Source of the DNA: an uncultured Pelagibacteraceae bacterium
GTDB lineage: Bacteria; Pseudomonadota; Alphaproteobacteria; Pelagibacterales; Pelagibacteraceae
Direction of reading: 5' to 3'
Assembly: GCA_902609645.1 (NCBI GenBank)
Contig: CACLSS010000001.1
Coordinates: 1 to 64,000, forward strand
DNA: 64,000 nucleotides
The notes below the pieces were generated by a model that was given only the letters and a program-made list of their open reading frames with translations, ran no database searches and had not been told where the DNA came from. The position numbers were made by a program, and so were the translations under genes. Positions 27,174 to 35,183 of the stretch are shown in pieces; position 1 is the first letter of the stretch, and each line of letters opens with the position of its first letter.

Positions 27174-28694
27174 ATGAGCCTAGATATTTTATTTATTCAC
27201 CCAAACGCATCTAAAAAAATTTATCAAGAACTCAGCAAAGATCATTCTGCATATGAACCACCCATATGGGCAGGAATGTTAGCGAACCACTGTAGGTCCA
27301 AAAATTTTAAAACAGCAATTTTGGATTGCGAAGTTAATAAACTAGATTATGAAAAAAGTGCCAAAGAAATAAATAATCTTAAACCGAAAATTGCCTGTTT
27401 CGTAGTCTATGGGCAACAACCCTCAGCTTCATCTCAAAATATGGAAGGAGCTACAAAAACCTCTATTGAATTAAAAAAATTAAACAATAAAATTAAAACT
27501 TTATTTGTTGGAGGCCATGTTGCTGCCTTACCTAAAGAAACTTTACTGAAAGAATCTAGCATTGATTTCGTTGCATTGAATGAAGGCGTATACTCAATAT
27601 CTAATTTATTAAGTGCTGATAATTTAAATGAAGAAAGTTATCTAAAAAAAATAAAAGGAATAGGTTTTAGAAATAATGAAAACCAAATTATTTTAAACGA
27701 ACCAGAAACAGTTGTTCCAAAAAAACTTTTAGAAAATGATTTACCAGGTATAGCTTGGGATTTGTTACCTAACTTATCCGAATATAGAACTGCAGGATGG
27801 CATTCTTGGTCAAATAATTCCGATAAACAACCATTCGCAGCTTTATATACAAGTCTGGGGTGTCCATATAAATGTTCATTTTGTATGATTAATATAATTA
27901 ATAGAACTAATAATGATGAGAACGTTTCATCTCAAAACTCAAATATTTTTAGATGGTGGTCACCAGAATTTATAATTAAACAGTTCGATTATATTGCAAA
28001 GCAAGGTGTTAAAAATATTAAAATTGCAGATGAACTTTTTGTGCTAAATCCAAATCATTTTATGAAGATATGTGATTTATTAATTGAACGAAATTATGGT
28101 TTTAATATTTGGGCTTATTCAAGAATTGATACTTGTAAGCCGCAATATTTAGAAAAATTAAAAAAAGCCGGAGTTAATTGGCTAGGTCTTGGAATAGAAA
28201 ATCCAGACACCGTTTTAAGAAAAGAAGTTCATAAAGACTCATATAAAGAAGTTAAAATCATAGATGTTATAAATGGCATTAGAGACTCTGGAATAAATGT
28301 CGCTGCTAACTATATTTTTGGCTTACCAGAGGATACAGAAAAAAGTTTAAAATTTACATATGACTTTGCTGAAGAAACAAATTCAGAGATGGTAAACTTT
28401 TATTCTGCAATGGCATATCCTGGTAGTCCTCTTTTTTTAGAGGCCCGAAAAAATAGAATTGAACTTCCATCAACCTATTCAGGATACAGTCAACACTCAT
28501 ACGATACACTAAATTTGTCAACCACAAAACTTTCTGCTGGTCAGATACTTAAATTTAGAGATGAAGCTTGGATGAAATACCATACTAATGAGAAATATTT
28601 AAATTTAATAAAAGAAAAATTTGGTCAAAACGCAGTAGATAATATTAAAAGCACAACTCGAATTAAACTAAAAAGAAAATTACTGGGAGACTAA
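27174..28694 (+). CDS. B12-binding-type radical SAM protein
   Basis: This 506-residue protein has an N-terminal cobalamin-binding-like Rossmann domain (about 1-150: LDILFIHPNASKK, TLFVGGHVAALPKETL) without the DxHxxG loop. It is followed by a radical SAM domain with the [4Fe-4S] motif CPYKCSFCM (CxxxCxxC), AYSRIDTCKPQYLEKLKKAG and NYIFGLPEDTEKSLKF. Such enzymes perform methylations or carbon-skeleton changes at unreactive carbons. Within this island the substrate is probably a sugar nucleotide or a lipid-linked sugar. It is 5 bases after the ThDP gene and 1 base before the E1-alpha-like gene, so it is part of one operon. Confidence 0.83.
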   Translation: MSLDILFIHPNASKKIYQELSKDHSAYEPPIWAGMLANHCRSKNFKTAILDCEVNKLDYEKSAKEINNLKPKIACFVVYGQQPSASSQNMEGATKTSIELKKLNNKIKTLFVGGHVAALPKETLLKESSIDFVALNEGVYSISNLLSADNLNEESYLKKIKGIGFRNNENQIILNEPETVVPKKLLENDLPGIAWDLLPNLSEYRTAGWHSWSNNSDKQPFAALYTSLGCPYKCSFCMINIINRTNNDENVSSQNSNIFRWWSPEFIIKQFDYIAKQGVKNIKIADELFVLNPNHFMKICDLLIERNYGFNIWAYSRIDTCKPQYLEKLKKAGVNWLGLGIENPDTVLRKEVHKDSYKEVKIIDVINGIRDSGINVAANYIFGLPEDTEKSLKFTYDFAEETNSEMVNFYSAMAYPGSPLFLEARKNRIELPSTYSGYSQHSYDTLNLSTTKLSAGQILKFRDEAWMKYHTNEKYLNLIKEKFGQNAVDNIKSTTRIKLKRKLLGD

Positions 28695-28695
28695 A

Positions 28696-29535
28696 TTGTC
28701 ATACAAAAATTATCGTTTAAAAATATTTGAAAAGGCTTCTCTGTGCAGAAATTTTGAAAATGAGGTTTTTAAAAGAGTAAATGAAAAACTTATCAATTTT
28801 CCAGTTTATCTATCAGCTGGACAAGAATATGTTCCATCATCAATAGCGCAGATAGTAAAAGATAAAAAACAAAAACCTCTTATCTTTGGCCAGCATAGAG
28901 GACATTCAATATATCTTTCTTTTGGAGGAAATATTATAGAACTAATTGACGAACTTTTAGGAAAAAAAACCGGATGTACACGAGGTATGGGCGGATCATT
29001 ATCAATAAATTCAAACAAAATTAACATGTTTGGTCATGAGGGATTAATGGGAAGTAATGCATGTATGGGTGTTGGAGCATGTTTTTCATCGGCAAAACCT
29101 ACTATCGTCTTCTTAGGTGATGCATCTGTTGAGGAAGACTATGTTTTAGCCTCTTTAAGTTGGGCAGCTAAAAAGGAATTACCTATACTTTTTGTAGTCG
29201 AGGATAATAATTATGCTGTATTAACCAAAAAGAAGGACAGAAGAGATTGGAAAGCAAAAGACGTAGCAAAAGCATTTAAATTAGAGTCTTACGATATTGA
29301 TGACCAACCCAAAAAAATTTTTTCAGTACTAAAAAAAAACTTATTTAAAAAACCAATTTTTATAAATGTAAATACAAAGAGACTTTTCTGGCATTCGGGT
29401 GCTGGTGTAGATGAAGAAGTAAAAGGAGATAGATTAACAATAGAAAAAAAATTTTTAGGAAAAAAAGCAGATAAAATTCACAGAAATATTAAAAAAAAGA
29501 TTGAAAATTTATGGAAACAACGCTTAGAGAAGTAA
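28696..29535 (+). CDS. E1 alpha-like thiamine diphosphate subunit
   Basis: This 279-residue protein resembles the alpha subunit of 2-oxoacid dehydrogenase E1. HRGHSIYLSFGG, CTRGMGGSLSI, GSNACMGVGACFSSAK, and the thiamine diphosphate motif as FLGDASVEEDY to VVEDNNYAV are seen. The start is TTG at 28696, supported by GGGAG 6 bases upstream and because the protein begins immediately after the radical SAM stop. No E2 or E3 gene is nearby, so a normal dehydrogenase complex is unlikely; a carboligase or sugar-modifying role is more probable. It pairs with the beta-like gene that overlaps its end by 25 bases. Confidence 0.8.
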   Translation: MSYKNYRLKIFEKASLCRNFENEVFKRVNEKLINFPVYLSAGQEYVPSSIAQIVKDKKQKPLIFGQHRGHSIYLSFGGNIIELIDELLGKKTGCTRGMGGSLSINSNKINMFGHEGLMGSNACMGVGACFSSAKPTIVFLGDASVEEDYVLASLSWAAKKELPILFVVEDNNYAVLTKKKDRRDWKAKDVAKAFKLESYDIDDQPKKIFSVLKKNLFKKPIFINVNTKRLFWHSGAGVDEEVKGDRLTIEKKFLGKKADKIHRNIKKKIENLWKQRLEK

Positions 29536-30428
29536 TAAAACAAATAACTTTTAAGCATTTAAAAAAATTTAAAGGTCAGGTTTTTGGGCAAAACCTAACA
29601 GGTGTTGGTTGGGTAGCTGGAACCTTACCAAAACTTTATGAAAAAGATGGTGTGATAGAGTTACCAATGGCTGACGTTGCTAACGGTGGAATGGTTACTG
29701 GTGCAGCATTAGTTGGGAGGAGACCATTCTATATAATAAGATATCAAGGATATAACTGGTTAAATTGTATTTTTATTGTTAATTACGCATGTAAGTCTAA
29801 AGAAATTTGGAACAAGCCCGCACCAATGTTTATAAGAGGCCTCTCAAGTGAAGGTGGCTTAGGTCCAGTTTCTACATCAAGCCATATATCAATCTTCTAC
29901 AAAATGCCAGGGATCAAAATTTATTCTCCGATGACTAAAAATGAATACACTAGCACTTATAAAAAATTTATGAAGTCAGATGATGTTTTTTATGTTTCAG
30001 AACATAGAAAAAGTTATGAAAATAAAATAGAGTTCAAAAATTCTTTAAAAAAGAATCTTGATATAATTTTAATGCCAATATCAGTAACTCGTTTCGAGGC
30101 AGAAAAAGCAAAAAATTATTTAAATAAAAACGGTTATAAGGTTGGAATAATTCATTTATATGAATTAAAACCCTTTGTCTTGAAAAAAAAATGGATAAGC
30201 ATGATCAAAAGTTCTAAATATGGTGTTCTTATGACTGATAATGATTATGTTGATGGTATAATTAGAACTTTAGCTCATAAAATAAATGAGCAGACCAATA
30301 AAAAAGTTAATGTTTTGGGATTAAAAGATAAGTCTGCGGGGTATACACTTAAGACAAGTAATTTTCCGCCATCAGCTTTGGAAATAATAAATAAAATTAA
30401 AAAAATAAAAGCAAAAAAAAGATTATAA
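29511..30428 (+). CDS. E1 beta/transketolase-like subunit
   Basis: This 305-residue protein has a PYR domain (about 1-165) and a transketolase C-terminal domain (about 175-300: KKNLDIILMPISVTRFEAEK, KYGVLMTDNDYV). It matches E1 beta subunits, but where those carry the cofactor-activating Glu (ISE or AE followed by the G-rich helix) this one reads LPMADVANGGMVTGAALVG, an Asp. It overlaps the alpha-like gene by 25 bases, indicating a stoichiometric alpha/beta pair. Whether the pair is active with Asp is uncertain. The function in glycan synthesis is inferred from the island. Confidence 0.78.
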   Translation: METTLREVIKQITFKHLKKFKGQVFGQNLTGVGWVAGTLPKLYEKDGVIELPMADVANGGMVTGAALVGRRPFYIIRYQGYNWLNCIFIVNYACKSKEIWNKPAPMFIRGLSSEGGLGPVSTSSHISIFYKMPGIKIYSPMTKNEYTSTYKKFMKSDDVFYVSEHRKSYENKIEFKNSLKKNLDIILMPISVTRFEAEKAKNYLNKNGYKVGIIHLYELKPFVLKKKWISMIKSSKYGVLMTDNDYVDGIIRTLAHKINEQTNKKVNVLGLKDKSAGYTLKTSNFPPSALEIINKIKKIKAKKRL

Positions 30429-30429
30429 A

Positions 30430-31032
30430 ATGAATAAAAAGGATTTAATAAACTTTGAGGAGGAAATTGCATCTTTATTTAATAAAGGTAAAATAAGAGC
30501 TCCAGTTCATCTTTATCAAGGTAATGAAGATAAAATAATAGAAATTTTTAAAAAAATTAACAAGCAAGATTGGGTTTTTTGTAGTTGGAGATCACATTAT
30601 CAATGTCTTCTTAAAGGGGTTCCAAAAGAGGAAGTGAAAGACGAAATTTTATCAGGAAGATCTATATCTTTGTGTTTTCCTGAGTACAAAATATACTCAT
30701 CAGCATTAGTCGGAGGTTCTATTCCTATAGCAGTAGGTACAGCAATGTCTTTGAAGCTTAGAAAAGAAAAAAGTACAATGGTTTATTGTTTTATGGGAGA
30801 GATGACATCTGAAACAGGTATAGCCCATGAGTGTATAAAATACAGTAGAAATTTTGATTTACCAATTCATTTTGTTATAGAGGATAATTCATTGTCTGTT
30901 TGCACAGATACTAGAAAAACATGGCAGCAAAAAAAGTTAAGTTTTGAGGGTCCTAATGATAAATTTATAACTTTTTACAGCTATAAGTCTAAGTGGCCAC
31001 ATGCTGGTGCGGGGAAAAGAATAGAATTTTAA
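30430..31032 (+). CDS. Minimal E1 alpha-like thiamine diphosphate protein
   Basis: This protein of only 200 residues covers the PP domain: FCSWRSHYQCLLKGVPKEEV, SALVGGSIPIAVGTAMSLK, and the cofactor motif in the form FMGEMTSETG to VIEDNSLSV (GEM in place of the usual GDG). It ends SKWPHAGAGKRIEF, an ending I recall from similar small proteins in other bacterial polysaccharide clusters. It is intact, not a fragment, since the neighbours fit tightly (1 base before, 3 after). With the next gene it would form a complete but very small ThDP enzyme. The function is not known to me. Confidence 0.72.
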   Translation: MNKKDLINFEEEIASLFNKGKIRAPVHLYQGNEDKIIEIFKKINKQDWVFCSWRSHYQCLLKGVPKEEVKDEILSGRSISLCFPEYKIYSSALVGGSIPIAVGTAMSLKLRKEKSTMVYCFMGEMTSETGIAHECIKYSRNFDLPIHFVIEDNSLSVCTDTRKTWQQKKLSFEGPNDKFITFYSYKSKWPHAGAGKRIEF

Positions 31033-31035
31033 TTT

Positions 31036-31572
31036 ATGAAATACGCCGATGAATTAACTAAATCAATGATTTATCTGAGTAAAGATCCAAGAACTATATT
31101 CCTTGGACAAGCAGTTGCATACCCAGGCACTGCAATGACAAACACTTTGAAAAGTATACCAAAAAATAAACTTTATGAATTACCTGTTGCAGAAGAAATG
31201 CAGTTAGGAATAAGCAATGGATTAGCTTTAAACGGACATATTCCTGTAAGTATATTTCCAAGATGGAATTTTCTTTTACTTGCTACTAATCAGTTGGTGA
31301 GCCATTTGGATAAATTTAGTATAATGTCAAAAGGCAAATTTAAAACTAAAGTAATTATAAGAACATCAATTGGTTCACAAAGGCCTTTACATCCTCAACA
31401 CCAACACATTGGAGACTTTACCGAAGCATTTAAAAAAGTTTTAAGAACAGTAGAAATCATTAGACTTGAGGAACCATCAGATATATTTCCATCATACAAA
31501 AAAGCAATTGAGAGGAAAGATGGGAAAAGCACAATTCTAGTTGAGTATGGAGATTATTATAGCGAAAAGTAA
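31036..31572 (+). CDS. Minimal E1 beta-like (PYR domain only) protein
   Basis: This 178-residue partner of the preceding gene corresponds only to the PYR domain of E1 beta/transketolase. It keeps the conserved Glu in YELPVAEEMQLGISNGLAL and includes RPLHPQHQHIGDF and IRLEEPSDIFPSYKKAIE, but ends at VEYGDYYSEK without the transketolase C-terminal domain. Such alpha/beta minimal pairs appear in O-antigen-type gene clusters. In this window it sits just before the heptose kinase gene, suggesting action on a sugar, possibly a heptose. That is inference only. Confidence 0.72.
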   Translation: MKYADELTKSMIYLSKDPRTIFLGQAVAYPGTAMTNTLKSIPKNKLYELPVAEEMQLGISNGLALNGHIPVSIFPRWNFLLLATNQLVSHLDKFSIMSKGKFKTKVIIRTSIGSQRPLHPQHQHIGDFTEAFKKVLRTVEIIRLEEPSDIFPSYKKAIERKDGKSTILVEYGDYYSEK

Positions 31573-31575
31573 AAC

Positions 31576-32571
31576 ATGATTATTACAAAAACACCGTATC
31601 GAATATCATTTTTTGGAGGCGGTAGTGATTATCCCTCATGGTATAAAAAAAATGGAGGTGCTGTATTATCTTCTACAATTGATAAGCATATTTATATTAC
31701 TTGTCGTTTCTCACCAGGTTATTTTAAACAAAAATATAGAATAGTATGGAGAAAAATTGAGAATGTAAAAAATATTAATGAAATAAATCACAAAGCTGTA
31801 AGATATCTACTAAAACATCTAAATATTAAAGAAGGATTAGAAATTCATTATTATGGTGATTTACCTGCAAGAAGCGGAATGGGTTCTAGTTCATCTTTTA
31901 CTGTTGGACTGATGCAGGCTTTATGGAAAATTAAAAATATTAAATTAACTAGAGCTGAGTTAGCAAAAAAAAGTATTAATTTTGAACAAAATATAATGAG
32001 AGAAGTGGTGGGCTCACAAGATCAGACCTCAGCTTCTTATGGTGGTTTTAATAAGATTCTATTTAATAAAAATAATTCCATCAATGTTAAAAGAGTTTCT
32101 TCAAAAAAAAATATTAAAAAATTAAATGATAATCTTATTTTAATTTACACAGGCATTAATAGAACTGCCCATAAAATAGCAAATCAATATGTAAGTAAAC
32201 TTACAACAGTTAAGAAAGAACACATTAGTAAAATTTTAGATTACGTTAAAGAAGGTGAACGTATTCTAAAATATGGTAATATTGATGATTTTGGAAGACT
32301 TTTAAATGATGCTTGGATGGAAAAAAAGGCTCTTAGTAGTTTAATTACAAATCCAAAAATAAATGATATTTATGATGATGCAATTAAATGTGGAGCTCTA
32401 GGAGGTAAATTGTTGGGTGCTGGCGGTGGTGGTTTTTTACTAATGTACATGAGACATGACGAAAGAAAAAAATTTTTTAAAAAAAATTACAAATTAATTA
32501 ATATCCCATTTAAATTCACATCAACAGGAAGTGAAATAATTTTTGATCAATTAAAAAAGGATAAAAAATGA
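31576..32571 (+). CDS. hddA: D-glycero-D-manno-heptose 7-phosphate kinase (HddA-like, GHMP)
   Basis: This is a GHMP-family sugar kinase of 331 residues. It starts with ITKTPYRISFFGGGSDYPSW, has the ATP loop LPARSGMGSSSSFTVGL (about 97-113) and ends with the family motif 3 GALGGKLLGAGGGGFLL. The closest described group is HddA, which phosphorylates heptose 7-phosphate at C1 on the way to GDP-heptose. The fused HddC-GmhB protein at 35180 supplies the later steps, which supports this reading. The isomerase GmhA is not in the window. Fucokinase-like activity is a possible alternative. It overlaps the next gene by 4 bases. Confidence 0.82.
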   Translation: MIITKTPYRISFFGGGSDYPSWYKKNGGAVLSSTIDKHIYITCRFSPGYFKQKYRIVWRKIENVKNINEINHKAVRYLLKHLNIKEGLEIHYYGDLPARSGMGSSSSFTVGLMQALWKIKNIKLTRAELAKKSINFEQNIMREVVGSQDQTSASYGGFNKILFNKNNSINVKRVSSKKNIKKLNDNLILIYTGINRTAHKIANQYVSKLTTVKKEHISKILDYVKEGERILKYGNIDDFGRLLNDAWMEKKALSSLITNPKINDIYDDAIKCGALGGKLLGAGGGGFLLMYMRHDERKKFFKKNYKLINIPFKFTSTGSEIIFDQLKKDKK

Positions 32572-33752
32572 AGATTAATCATCCACTAATGCACAATAAT
32601 TTTATTAAATCCGATATGGACTCTGTTAGAAAATTAATTAAAAAAAAGGATTTAATTCTTACACAATCAAGGAATGTTATTGAGTTTGAAAAAAAATGGT
32701 CAAAATGGCTTGGTGTAAAATTTAGTGTTTTTGTTAACTCTGGATCTTCAGCTAACTTATTAAGTATGTTAATATTAAAAAGTTTATCTTTAAAAAAGAA
32801 AGAGATTATTATTCCTACATTAACTTGGGTTTCAGATATAAATTCAGTAATAATGGCAGGTTTTAAACCTGTATTCGTCGATATTGATCCAAGAACACTT
32901 TCTATGAATCAAGACCAAGTTTTGAATAAAATAAATAAAAATACACTTGCTGTTTTTGTAACACACGTACAAGGATTTAATGGTTTGTCAGAAAAACTTT
33001 TAAAAAAAATTAAAAAAAAAAAGATTATTCTTGTAGAAGATGTGTGTGAGTCACATGGAGCTAAATATAAAGCCAAAAAATTAGGGACATTTGGCTTAAT
33101 ATCCAACTTTTCTTTTTATTATGCTCATCATATGTCTACTATTGAAGGCGGAATGATCTGCACAAACAATAAAAAAATTTATGAATTGGCAAGAATTTTT
33201 AGATCTCACGGTATGGCACGAGAGGCAAAAAATAAGAAATTTGAAAAGCAAATGATAAAAAAATATCCGAAATTATCTCCCCAATTTATTTTTTTACATC
33301 CAACTTTTAATTTTAGAAATAATGAAATTGGAGCTGTAATTGGTATAAACCAACTCAAAAGACTCGATAAAAATAATAGGGCAAGAACAAAAAATTTAAA
33401 ACTTTTCTTAAATTTATTAGACCCATCTAAGTATAGAGTTGATTATAAAGTCGATGGTAGTTCGAATTACGCATTTCCAGTTGTTTTTAAAAACAAAAGT
33501 TTTAAGTTTAGAGATCGTTTTGAGTTGACATTAAAAAGATATAATATTGAATTTAGAAGAGGAAATGCTGGTGGTGGCAATCAGCTTAGACAACCATATT
33601 TAAAAACTTACTTGAAGAAAATTAATTTAAAGAAATTTCCAGAAGTTGATCATGTTCATTTCTTTGGGTATTATATTGGGAACTATCCAAGTTTAAAGGC
33701 ATCTAGAATAAAAAAAATTTGTTCAATATTAAATAATATAAATCTTAAATAA
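32568..33752 (+). CDS. DegT-family sugar 3-dehydratase-like PLP protein (His for Lys)
   Basis: This 394-residue member of the DegT/DnrJ fold has the PLP-binding Asp region ILVEDVCESHGAKY, but the Schiff-base Lys is replaced: NFSFYYAHHMSTIEGGM has His where true aminotransferases have Lys. That is the pattern of ColD (GDP-4-keto-6-deoxymannose 3-dehydratase) and RfbH, which remove the C3 hydroxyl of 4-keto sugars. LARIFRSHGMAREA follows, also as in that group. It lies between hddA and an RmlC-like epimerase, so the substrate may be a GDP-hexose or GDP-heptose derivative. The exact substrate is unknown. Confidence 0.78.
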   Translation: MKINHPLMHNNFIKSDMDSVRKLIKKKDLILTQSRNVIEFEKKWSKWLGVKFSVFVNSGSSANLLSMLILKSLSLKKKEIIIPTLTWVSDINSVIMAGFKPVFVDIDPRTLSMNQDQVLNKINKNTLAVFVTHVQGFNGLSEKLLKKIKKKKIILVEDVCESHGAKYKAKKLGTFGLISNFSFYYAHHMSTIEGGMICTNNKKIYELARIFRSHGMAREAKNKKFEKQMIKKYPKLSPQFIFLHPTFNFRNNEIGAVIGINQLKRLDKNNRARTKNLKLFLNLLDPSKYRVDYKVDGSSNYAFPVVFKNKSFKFRDRFELTLKRYNIEFRRGNAGGGNQLRQPYLKTYLKKINLKKFPEVDHVHFFGYYIGNYPSLKASRIKKICSILNNINLK

Positions 33753-33757
33753 AATAA

Positions 33758-34246
33758 ATGGAGAAATTAAAAGTAATAAAAAATTCAACCTTTAAAGATA
33801 ACAGAGGTTTTTATTGGACTACATGGAAAAAAGGAACACTTAAAAATTTTAAATTTAACCATGATAAATTTTCCATATCGAAAAAAAAAGTTCTAAGAGG
33901 TCTCCATTGCGATTTTAAATCATGGAAATTAGTAACATGTACATTTGGTAAAGTTTTTTTAGTTGTTGTAAATATGAAAAAAAATTCAAAAAGTTATTTA
34001 AAACATAAAACCTGGATTTTAACTCATGAAAAACCTACGTTAATTTTAATCCCACCCCATTTTGCTAACGCATATTTATGTTTGTCTAATAAATGCGTTT
34101 TTCACTATAAATGGTCTTATAAGGGTAAATATGTGGACTCAAATAAACAAAATAGTTACAGATGGAACGACCCAAAATTAAAAATTAAATGGCCTATAAA
34201 AAAACCATTATTAAGTAAAAGGGATAGAACTTCGAAGTATTTATAA
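33758..34246 (+). CDS. RmlC-family sugar-nucleotide 3,5-epimerase-like cupin
   Basis: This 162-residue cupin is related to dTDP-4-keto-rhamnose 3,5-epimerase. LRGLHCDFKSWKLVTCTFGKVF contains the conserved active-site His, HYKWSYKGKY the conserved Tyr region, and YRWNDPKLKIKWP the conserved Asp. It is somewhat shorter than RmlC (~180). Because it is surrounded by heptose genes and no rmlA or rmlD is present, it could epimerise a GDP-4-keto-heptose, as known for Campylobacter heptose pathways, rather than make rhamnose. It is 5 bases after the dehydratase gene and 1 base before the next. Confidence 0.78.
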   Translation: MEKLKVIKNSTFKDNRGFYWTTWKKGTLKNFKFNHDKFSISKKKVLRGLHCDFKSWKLVTCTFGKVFLVVVNMKKNSKSYLKHKTWILTHEKPTLILIPPHFANAYLCLSNKCVFHYKWSYKGKYVDSNKQNSYRWNDPKLKIKWPIKKPLLSKRDRTSKYL

Positions 34247-34247
34247 A

Positions 34248-35183
34248 ATGAGTAAAATTTTAATAACTGGTGGAGCAGGATATGTTGGATCAATGCTATC
34301 TACAGCTCTTGTTAATTTAGGCCATGAAGTAACGGTTTTAGATTTGATGAAATATGATAGAGGATCATTAAATCATCTTTATTATTTTAAAAATTTTAAA
34401 TTAATAAAAAAAGATGTTCGAGATAAAAAATTATTAAAATCTTTACTAAAAAAAAATGAATTTATAATACCATTAGCTGCGTTAGTAGGCGCTCCTTTAT
34501 GTGATAAATACAAGAAAGATGCCGTATCAGTAAATCACCATTCAATTAAAAATCTTGTATCTTTGAGTTCAAAAAAAAATAAAATAATATTTTTAACTAC
34601 TAATTCTGGATATGGAGTTGGAGAAAAAAATAAGTTTTGTGACGAAAATAGTCCATTAAACCCAATATCACTTTACGGCAGAACAAAATGCGACGCAGAG
34701 GAAGAGGTAAAAAAATCTAAAAATTTTATTTGCTTCAGATTAGCTACAGTTTTTGGATACAGTTATAGAATGAGAACAGATTTATTAGTAAATAACTTTG
34801 TTTATAAATCAGTAAAAACAAAAAAATTAAAAATTTTTGAACCTCATTTTAGAAGAAATTTTATCCATATTAAGGATGTAGTTTTAGGAATAATTTATGC
34901 TATAAAAAATTTTAATAAATTAAAATCAAATATTTATAATTTGGGACTTTCATCTGCAAACATAAGTAAACTTATGTTAGCAAAAAAAATAAAGAAAAAA
35001 ATGAATAAACTTCAAATTAAAATTATTACAAACAGAAAGGATCCAGATAAAAGAGATTATTTTGTAAGTAATAAAAAAATAGAAAAAAAAGGTTTCAAAG
35101 CAAAAGTATCTTTAGATCAAGGTGTTGAAGAATTAATTGATTTATTCAATACGGATAATAAAAAAATAATAAATAATTATTAA
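34248..35183 (+). CDS. NAD-dependent sugar epimerase/dehydratase (extended SDR)
   Basis: This is an extended short-chain dehydrogenase of 311 residues. The nucleotide-binding loop is TGGAGYVGSML at the N-terminus, the catalytic Ser/Thr region TTNSGYGVG, and the YxxxK pair in YGRTKCDAEEEV. FEPHFRRNFIHIKDVVLGI is typical of sugar-nucleotide SDRs. It could be a 4,6-dehydratase, 4-epimerase or 4-reductase; the subgroup is not clear from motifs. It closes the plus-strand operon and its stop codon overlaps that of the convergent hddC-gmhB gene in a shared TTAA. Confidence 0.82.
   Translation: MSKILITGGAGYVGSMLSTALVNLGHEVTVLDLMKYDRGSLNHLYYFKNFKLIKKDVRDKKLLKSLLKKNEFIIPLAALVGAPLCDKYKKDAVSVNHHSIKNLVSLSSKKNKIIFLTTNSGYGVGEKNKFCDENSPLNPISLYGRTKCDAEEEVKKSKNFICFRLATVFGYSYRMRTDLLVNNFVYKSVKTKKLKIFEPHFRRNFIHIKDVVLGIIYAIKNFNKLKSNIYNLGLSSANISKLMLAKKIKKKMNKLQIKIITNRKDPDKRDYFVSNKKIEKKGFKAKVSLDQGVEELIDLFNTDNKKIINNY

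Noticed and set aside
31036-31572. Frameshifted or truncated E1 beta gene
   Set aside because: The next gene starts 3 bases after the stop and no transketolase C-terminal sequence follows in any frame.
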